Position numbers and translations under genes: made by a program
Assembly (NCBI RefSeq): GCF_018375725.1
Contig: NZ_JAHACR010000274.1
Coordinates: 1 to 5,680, forward strand
Direction: 5' to 3'
DNA from: Burkholderia sp.
Lineage (GTDB): Bacteria; Pseudomonadota; Gammaproteobacteria; Burkholderiales; Burkholderiaceae
Length of the DNA stretch: 5,680 nucleotides
The notes under the pieces: model-generated
The model's database searches: none
Told to the model about the DNA's origin: nothing
The model's input: the letters and a program-made list of their open reading frames with translations, nothing else
Shown: piece by piece, positions 1-3,638 of the stretch
How positions within the stretch are numbered: the first letter of the stretch is position 1
Layout of the letters: every line of letters starts with the position of its first letter

Positions 1-770
1 TCGGCACGCAGTACGCGCAGGACTACGTGACGCAGCGCTTCGGCTTCGACCCGGCGAAGACGCCGCCGTACCTGCCGATGGCGCTCGGCGCGGGCCTCGT
101 GACGCCGCTGCAGCTTGCGACCGGCTATGCGGTGTTCGCGAACGGCGGCTACAAGGTCGATCCGTATCTGATCGCCGAAGTCGACGACGCGCACGGCCAG
201 ACGTTGCAGAAGGCGCAGCCGGCGGTCGCGGGCGGCACGGCGCCGCGCACGATCGAGGGCCGCAACGCGTACGTGATGAACAGCCTGTTGCATACGGTCG
301 CGACGGCCGGCACGGGCGCGGGCACCAACGCGCTCGGCCGCGGCGACCTGCAGGGCAAGACGGGGACGACGAACGAAGCGAAGGACGGCTGGTTCGCCGG
401 TTATCAGCAGTCGCTCGTCGCTGTCGCCTGGATGGGCTTCGACCAGCCGAAGAGTCTTGGCAGCCGCGAATTCGGCGCGCAGCTTGCGCTGCCGATCTGG
501 GTCAACTACATGCGCACCGCGCTGAAGGATGTGCCCGAGCAGCAGATGCCGATGCCCGACGGGCTGACGACGATTGACGGCGAGCTGTATTACGCGGATC
601 GCACGCCGGGTGAGGGCTTCGTGTCGAGCGTCGACATCAACCCGGCCGCGAGTTCGATGAACGCGAACGATGCGCTCGGTTCGGCCGGTGCGGCGGGCCT
701 GGCGCCGCCGCCCGTGTCGGCGCAGGAAAAGCAGCAGATCATGGATATGTTCGACGGCAACAAGCCGTGA
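1..770 (+). CDS. mrcA: Penicillin-binding protein 1A, C-terminal part (5' end outside window)
   Basis: This is the 3' end of a class A penicillin-binding protein, a bifunctional inner-membrane enzyme whose periplasmic domains polymerise glycan strands and cross-link peptides in peptidoglycan. The frame is open from base 3 and gives about 255 residues, ending in TGA at 768-770. What is visible is the second half of the transpeptidase domain: the third active-site motif KTGT at 357-368 (in GKTGTTNEAKDGWFAGY), preceded by the class A signatures LGAGLVTPLQLATGYAVFANGG and YVMNSLLHTV. The catalytic SxxK and SxN motifs and the glycosyltransferase domain must lie upstream. The tail after about base 540 is low-complexity, rich in Ala, Pro and Asn, as is usual beyond the transpeptidase fold. 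A GTG at 27 is only an internal Val codon, not the start. A strong terminator follows 38 bases after the stop. The family is certain; mrcA versus a second PBP1A paralogue (ponA is a synonym) cannot be settled from this fragment. Confidence 0.93.
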   Translation, partial: GTQYAQDYVTQRFGFDPAKTPPYLPMALGAGLVTPLQLATGYAVFANGGYKVDPYLIAEVDDAHGQTLQKAQPAVAGGTAPRTIEGRNAYVMNSLLHTVATAGTGAGTNALGRGDLQGKTGTTNEAKDGWFAGYQQSLVAVAWMGFDQPKSLGSREFGAQLALPIWVNYMRTALKDVPEQQMPMPDGLTTIDGELYYADRTPGEGFVSSVDINPAASSMNANDALGSAGAAGLAPPPVSAQEKQQIMDMFDGNKP

Positions 771-807
771 CCGGTGGCGGCCGCAGCAGCGCGCCATGTC
801 GATGACG

Positions 808-840
808 AAAGACGGCCGCACGACGCGGCCGTCTTTTTTT
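808..840 (+). terminator. Intrinsic terminator of mrcA
   Basis: A perfect 9-bp G/C-rich stem, GACGGCCGC (811-819) with GCGGCCGTC (825-833), closes a 5-base loop and is followed by seven T (834-840). AAA at 808-810 can extend the stem into the first T residues. It lies 38 bases beyond the mrcA stop. On the minus strand the same stem is followed by only TTTCGTC, so it could act weakly in both directions and stop transcripts from the convergent dehydratase gene; that second role is inference. Confidence 0.93.
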
Positions 841-875
841 GTCGGGACGCCGGGCGCGGCGGACAAATCCTTTCG

Positions 876-888
876 CATCAACGGCTTG
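876..888 (+). promoter_or_regulatory. IHF-like site, copy A
   Basis: CATCAACGGCTTG matches the IHF consensus WATCAANNNNTTR at every fixed position except the first (C instead of A/T). It lies 43 bases before the first base of the facing minus-strand DnaA box at 932. The consensus is degenerate, so a single match means little; its value comes from the parallel match at the same place in copy B. Confidence 0.3.
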
Positions 889-931
889 GGGGTGCGATCC
901 CGGTGTTGTCTACACGTCTGTCCACAAAAAA

Positions 932-940
932 TGTGGATAA
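932..940 (-). promoter_or_regulatory. Perfect DnaA box
   Basis: TGTGGATAA is the exact complement of the high-affinity DnaA box TTATCCACA. Its left partner CTGTCCACA (918-926, two mismatches, opposite orientation) and TTGTCTACA (906-914, two mismatches) lie 14 and 26 bases upstream, so copy A has up to three 9-mers in 35 bases. The match is seen directly; occupancy by DnaA is inference, and single perfect boxes occur by chance in a whole genome. Confidence 0.5.
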
Positions 941-1005
941 CCTCGATGGCCGGGTGGGCTGCCTAATCGGTGTCAGCGCGTGAGCCTGTCGATATTGCTT
1001 ATTAA

Positions 1006-1018
1006 AAACAATGGCTTG
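1006..1018 (+). promoter_or_regulatory. IHF-like site, copy B
   Basis: AAACAATGGCTTG matches WATCAANNNNTTR except at position 3 (A instead of T), exactly 130 bases after the IHF-like site of copy A. An A/T-rich stretch (993-1008, with TTATTAAAAA) lies directly upstream, as is common beside strong IHF sites. Binding is inferred, not shown. Confidence 0.33.
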
Positions 1019-1035
1019 GCGATCTTTCGGGAAAC

Positions 1036-1044
1036 TTCTCCACA
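1036..1044 (+). promoter_or_regulatory. DnaA-box-like 9-mer (one mismatch)
   Basis: TTCTCCACA differs from TTATCCACA only at position 3. It sits exactly 130 bases after the weaker 9-mer TTGTCTACA (906-914) of copy A. The facing 9-mer on the minus strand is at 1062-1070. Binding is a hypothesis based on the motif and its conserved position. Confidence 0.35.
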
Positions 1045-1055
1045 AGTCTGTCAAC

Positions 1056-1076
1056 AAAAATTGGGGATAACCCCAA
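1056..1076 (-). terminator. Probable terminator of the dehydratase gene (minus strand)
   Basis: On the minus strand the sequence reads TTGGGG-TTAT-CCCCAA followed by TTTTTG: a 6-bp stem with four G-C pairs, a 4-base loop and a run of five T. It lies 138 bases beyond the dehydratase stop codon, rather far but with no gene in between. The stem is short, so efficiency may be modest; the mrcA terminator further on could act as a backup. Confidence 0.5.
1062..1070 (-). promoter_or_regulatory. DnaA-box-like 9-mer (one mismatch), minus strand
   Basis: TGGGGATAA, read on the minus strand as TTATCCCCA, differs from the DnaA box at one position and lies exactly 130 bases after the perfect box of copy A. 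The same bases form one arm and the loop of the minus-strand hairpin at 1061-1076, so this site may be explained by termination instead. Confidence 0.3.
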
Positions 1077-1213
1077 GTGGTCGTCGTGACGCTCGCGCCA
1101 GGGCGGCCGGATGCTGCGTCGCGTCAAAAACCCCATGCATTCAATGCGTTGGCCCGGTTTCCCCGACATTTGCCGACGGCATTTCCGACAGAACGCAGGT
1201 GATCCGGCCCTCG

Positions 1214-2230
1214 TCAGCGCTGCAATCGCGCATGCGCGAGGTGCATGCCGAGCGTCACCGGATCGGTGTTGGTGCCGGACAGCAGCACACCGACCCGCCG
1301 GCCTTGCAGCGTTTCGCGCAGCGGGCCGAGAAGGGCGGCCATGGCCGCCGCGCAGGCCGGTTCGACGGCGACCTTCAGGTGCGAGAACAGGTAAAGCATC
1401 GCCATGCGCAACGCGTCGTCGGACACGGTGACGATGCGGTCGATGTGACGCCGGCACAGCTGATAGCTGTATTCCTCGGTGTGCGGTGCCATCAGCGAAT
1501 CGGCGATCGTATGCATCGCGGTCATCTTGACCGTGTGATTGGCCGCGAAGCTGCGGCACATCGCGTCGGCGCCCTCCGGCTCGACGCCGTAGACATGCAC
1601 GCGCGGGTTCGCGAGCCGCAGCGCGGTCGACACGCCGGCCGCCAGGCCGCCGCCGCCGATCGGTACGATCACCGCATCGAGATCCGGTGTCTGCGTCGCC
1701 CATTCGTAGCCGAGCGTCGCGGTGCCGAGGATCGTGTGGTAGCCGTTGAACGGATGGATAAAGAAACGGCCTTCCTCCGCTTCGATCCGGCGCACCAGGT
1801 CGAACGCCTGCGACGCGCTGCCGGCCAGCACGACTTCCGCGCCGTACTGCTTGCATTGCGCGATACGCGACGGGCTTGCCGTGTGGAACATCACGACCTT
1901 CGCGCTGCTGCCGAGCCGCTTCGCCGCATAGGCGACCGCCGCCGCGTGATTGCCGGCCGAGACGCAGGTGACGCCGACGTTCTTGCGCGCTTCGTCGAGC
2001 GCGAGCAGGTGCGTGAATGCGCCGCGTATCTTGAAGCTGCCGCTTGCCTGCAGCAGCTCGAACTTGAAGTTGACGTGCGTTCCTTCGAGCGACGGGAGAT
2101 CCGTGCGCTCGAACACCGGCGTGCGCACGACCCACGGCGACAGCGCGAAATGTTGTGCGGCAATATCGTCGAGCGTGGGAATCGGCTCGCCGTCGATCGT
2201 GGGCGCGGCGCCCTGTTGTGCAGTCGACAT
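1214..2230 (-). CDS. PLP-dependent threonine/serine dehydratase-like protein, no ACT domain
   Basis: The 338-residue protein belongs to fold-type II PLP enzymes close to threonine/serine dehydratases, which remove water and ammonia from the amino acid to give a 2-oxo acid (2-oxobutyrate from threonine). Visible features are the PLP-lysine motif SGSFKIRGA (Lys67), SAGNHAAAVAYAAK (Asn94, beside the cofactor), the phosphate-binding loop GGGG (192-195) and VAVEPACAA (about 288-296). The length fits the short catabolic TdcB-like type; the C-terminal ACT regulatory domain of IlvA is absent, so isoleucine feedback control is not expected. Two family motifs look changed: the usual GQGT segment reads ILGTATLGYEW (167-177) and the C-terminal SGGN-type motif reads SGTNTDP (319-325). 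Substrate is therefore uncertain; another hydroxy-amino acid is possible. The ATG at 2230 is the only sensible start, yet no Shine-Dalgarno precedes it. It lies 52 bases after argE on the same strand, so co-transcription and coupled translation are likely. Confidence 0.88.
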   Translation of the reverse strand: MSTAQQGAAPTIDGEPIPTLDDIAAQHFALSPWVVRTPVFERTDLPSLEGTHVNFKFELLQASGSFKIRGAFTHLLALDEARKNVGVTCVSAGNHAAAVAYAAKRLGSSAKVVMFHTASPSRIAQCKQYGAEVVLAGSASQAFDLVRRIEAEEGRFFIHPFNGYHTILGTATLGYEWATQTPDLDAVIVPIGGGGLAAGVSTALRLANPRVHVYGVEPEGADAMCRSFAANHTVKMTAMHTIADSLMAPHTEEYSYQLCRRHIDRIVTVSDDALRMAMLYLFSHLKVAVEPACAAAMAALLGPLRETLQGRRVGVLLSGTNTDPVTLGMHLAHARLQR

Positions 2231-2245
2231 GGCTGGCGTGTGGAT

Positions 2246-2269
2246 GAGCCGGCCCGCGCGCGAGCCGGC
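2246..2269. repeat. GAGCCGGC direct repeat in the argE-dehydratase spacer
   Basis: GAGCCGGC occurs at 2246-2253 and again at 2262-2269. Because GCCGGC is self-complementary, the two copies can also pair as a 6-bp stem with a 10-base loop (CCGCGCGCGA). No T-run follows on either strand, so it is not an intrinsic terminator. It may only reflect G/C-rich composition, or may form an mRNA structure just upstream of the dehydratase start. Confidence 0.4.
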
Positions 2270-2282
2270 GGGGCGGGATGGG

Positions 2283-3503
2283 TCAGCGCGCGTCGGCCGA
2301 CATGCTGCGGATGAACTTCCGCAGGAATTGCTCGCAGGCGGCCAGTTGCGAAAGCTCGACGTATTCGTTCGGCTTGTGCGCCTGTTCGATGTTGCCGGGG
2401 CCGCACACGACGCTCGGAATGCCGGCCCGTTCGAACAGCCCGGCTTCGGTGCCGTACGCGACCTTGCGTTTGTCCTGGTCGGCGGTCAGCGCGCGCACGA
2501 GCTGCGTGATCGCGGCCTGTTCGGTCGCGTCGAGGCCCGGCGCCGCGGCGATCTTCGAGAACTCGATGGCGGCATTCGGATGCTCGCGCAGCATCTGCGG
2601 CAGCAACGTTTCCTGCGCGTACGCCTCGATGCGCCGGAAGATCTGCTCGGGGTCGAGCGTCGGCAGATTGCGGAACTCGAAATCGAAACGGCATTCGGCC
2701 GGCACGGTGTTGATCGCGTTGCCGCCCTGGATGGTGCTGGTCTGCGCGGTCGTGAACGGGACGTCGTACAGATCGTCGAACGGGCCTTCGGCGCGGAAGC
2801 GGTCGGCGACATCGCGGATATGGCAGATGAGGCGCGCCGCGTATTCGATGGCGTTGAGGCCCTTCGGTGTCAGCGACGAATGCGCCGCGTGGCCGCGCAC
2901 GCAGCAGCGGTACGCGTTGATGCCCTTGTGAGCGATGATCGGCCGCATGCTGGTCGGCTCGCCGACGATGCAGCCGGACGGCGTCACGCCGCGTTTTTGC
3001 AGGTCGGCAATCATCAGCGGCGCGCCCGCGCAACCGATTTCCTCGTCATACGACAGCGCAAAATGGATCGGCTGCGCGAGCTTCGCCGCCTGCATCTCCG
3101 GCAGCAGCGCGAGCGCCGCGCCGATGAATCCCTTCATGTCGCAGGTGCCGCGGCCGTACAGGCGGCCGTCGCGGATTTCCGGACGGAACGGATCGCTGTC
3201 CCATTGCTGGCCGTCGACCGGCACGACGTCGGTGTGCCCGGACAGCACGATGCCGCCGTTCGTCGCGCCGTCGTGCGCGGGCACCGTGGCGAACAGGTTG
3301 GCCCAGCCACCGCGCGGATCGTGTGTGAGCGTCGCTTCGATGCCCTTGGCGGCGAGTGCGTCGCGCACCGTTTCGATCAGGCCGAGGTTCGGCACGCGGC
3401 TCGTCGTATCCATCGACACCAGTTGCTTGATCCAGTCGAGGCTGACGAGGGAGGCATCGCGCGATTCGGCGGCGGACTGCGCCGGCGCGTCGAGAGTGGA
3501 CAT
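2283..3503 (-). CDS. argE: Acetylornithine deacetylase
   Basis: This cytoplasmic zinc enzyme hydrolyses N2-acetyl-L-ornithine to L-ornithine and acetate in arginine synthesis. The 406-residue product is a full-length M20 family metallopeptidase homologue. Visible in order: SGHTDVVPVDG (metal ligand His90, catalytic Asp92), GRGTCDMKG (bridging ligand Asp122), YDEEIGC (general base Glu154, ligand Glu155), GEPT (ligand Glu182), RGHAAHSS in the dimerisation domain, and HKPNEYVEL near the C-terminus (ligand His376). Roles are assigned by family analogy with DapE/ArgE. The frame is open for 37 more residues upstream, but the ATG at 3503 is chosen because GGAG stands 7 bases before it and because the extension is Arg-rich and crosses the mfd terminator. 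The gene follows mfd after 135 bases and precedes the dehydratase by 52. M20 relatives such as succinyl-diaminopimelate desuccinylase are less likely given the GTCDMKG and HKPNE contexts. Confidence 0.93.
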   Translation of the reverse strand: MSTLDAPAQSAAESRDASLVSLDWIKQLVSMDTTSRVPNLGLIETVRDALAAKGIEATLTHDPRGGWANLFATVPAHDGATNGGIVLSGHTDVVPVDGQQWDSDPFRPEIRDGRLYGRGTCDMKGFIGAALALLPEMQAAKLAQPIHFALSYDEEIGCAGAPLMIADLQKRGVTPSGCIVGEPTSMRPIIAHKGINAYRCCVRGHAAHSSLTPKGLNAIEYAARLICHIRDVADRFRAEGPFDDLYDVPFTTAQTSTIQGGNAINTVPAECRFDFEFRNLPTLDPEQIFRRIEAYAQETLLPQMLREHPNAAIEFSKIAAAPGLDATEQAAITQLVRALTADQDKRKVAYGTEAGLFERAGIPSVVCGPGNIEQAHKPNEYVELSQLAACEQFLRKFIRSMSADAR

Positions 3504-3510
3504 GGCTGAA

Positions 3511-3514
3511 CTCC
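3511..3514 (-). promoter_or_regulatory. Shine-Dalgarno of argE
   Basis: On the minus strand ACGGAG precedes the ATG at 3503; the GGAG core is separated from it by 7 bases (TTCAGCC), which is ideal spacing. It decides the start among in-frame candidates and excludes the upstream 37-residue extension. Confidence 0.85.
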
Positions 3515-3531
3515 GTCTGAGGAATGGGAAA

Positions 3532-3537
3532 ATCATA
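3532..3537 (-). promoter_or_regulatory. Candidate -10 element of an argE promoter
   Basis: The minus strand reads TATGAT, one base from the sigma-70 consensus TATAAT, in a short A/T-rich island between the mfd terminator and the argE ribosome site. Transcription would start near 3525, leaving a leader of about 20 bases. The -35 position falls in the G/C-rich terminator stem and shows no TTGACA-like hexamer, so the promoter is weak or needs another contact. No operator for an arginine repressor is recognisable here. Confidence 0.35.
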
Positions 3538-3540
3538 CTC

Positions 3541-3571
3541 AAAAACGATGCGGCCCGCCTTCGCGGGCCGC
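3541..3571 (-). terminator. Probable intrinsic terminator of mfd
   Basis: On the minus strand GCGGCCCGC-GAAG-GCGGGCCGC forms a perfect 9-bp stem with a GAAG loop (3550-3571), followed by ATCG and then five T (3541-3545). The four-base gap between stem and T-run makes it imperfect, so some readthrough into argE is possible. It ends about 40 bases before the argE start. Confidence 0.7.
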
Positions 3572-3623
3572 TGTGCAGCGCAGCATGAACGGCGCGTGGC
3601 GTGCCGCCGCTCACGGATCCCGG

Positions 3624-3638
3624 CCGGCGTTCCGCCGG
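3624..3638 (-). other. Small hairpin touching the mfd stop codon
   Basis: Directly after the mfd TGA the minus strand reads CCGGCG-GAA-CGCCGG, a perfect 6-bp G/C stem with a 3-base loop. There is no T-run, so it is not a terminator on its own. It could protect the mRNA 3' end or simply be composition. Confidence 0.45.

Larger units (their letters stand above)
876..942 (+). repeat. Copy A of 130-bp-period imperfect direct repeat
   Basis: Compared without gaps to 1006-1072, 44 of 67 positions match, concentrated in two blocks: 879-889 against 1009-1019 (10 of 11; CAACGGCTTGG against CAATGGCTTGG) and 906-942 against 1036-1072 (31 of 37). Within the second block, 916-942 against 1046-1072 matches 24 of 27. 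The middle (890-905) is not conserved. No similarity is seen just outside these limits. Both blocks keep the same spacing, so the whole unit was probably duplicated or is constrained. Copy A contains the perfect DnaA box at 932-940 and the inverted pair TCCACA (921-926) / TGTGGA (932-937). Confidence 0.85.
1006..1072 (+). repeat. Copy B of 130-bp-period imperfect direct repeat
   Basis: This is the partner of 876-942, at an exact offset of 130 bases in both conserved blocks. Relative to copy A, its three differences in the 27-base core (positions 1053, 1061, 1064) destroy the TCCACA/TGTGGA inversion and create instead the inverted repeat TTGGGG-ATAA-CCCCAA (1061-1076), which reads as a terminator on the minus strand. 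An A/T-rich tract (993-1009) immediately precedes it and has no counterpart before copy A. Confidence 0.85.
771..1213. other. Gene-free convergent intergenic region with DnaA-box and IHF-like motifs
   Basis: These 443 bases separate the convergent mrcA and dehydratase genes. They hold the mrcA terminator, then from about 865 to 1080 a stretch with A-runs and T-runs unlike the flanking coding DNA, containing two copies of a repeat spaced by 130 bp, and from 1080 to 1213 a further stretch in which I see only weak small inverted repeats (for example GCATT-C-AATGC at 1137-1147). Open frames crossing it are Arg-rich, lack family features and run antisense into the dehydratase gene, so I see no protein gene here. 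Confidence 0.75.

Noticed and set aside
670..983. Two small + strand frames crossing the end of mrcA and its terminator
   Set aside because: They run through the mrcA end, the terminator hairpin and the repeat, are Arg-rich and have no good ribosome site.
860..1080. A replication origin (oriC or plasmid type)
   Set aside because: There is a DnaA-box cluster, but no long AT-rich unwinding region, no repeated iterons beyond two copies, and no dnaA, dnaN, rep or par gene; flanking genes are housekeeping genes not typical of an origin.
860..1080. A dif/Xer recombination site
   Set aside because: I looked for the 28-bp dif-type arms separated by 6 bases and saw no convincing match to the half-sites I remember.
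1125..1150. A terminator for the dehydratase from the minus-strand GCAT-TGA-ATGC stem followed by ATGGGGTTTTT
   Set aside because: The stem has only four pairs and the T-run is separated from it by six bases; the hairpin at 1056-1076 is better.
1130..1151. A possible third IHF-like site (ATTCAATGCGTTG, 1139-1151) and a small palindrome GCATT-C-AATGC
   Set aside because: It also has one mismatch to the IHF consensus, but its offset from copy B is 133 rather than 130, and no DnaA-like block follows at the expected place, so it looks like chance.
980..2314. A 444-codon open frame on the + strand across the intergenic region and the whole dehydratase gene
   Set aside because: It is antisense to a convincing enzyme gene; the translation is rich in Arg, His and Ala, with no recognisable motif. 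Long antisense frames are expected in high-GC DNA with G/C third-position bias.
1950..3509. A 519-codon open frame on the + strand opposite argE
   Set aside because: Same explanation: antisense shadow of argE and the dehydratase start, with Arg/Val/Gly-rich sequence and no motif.
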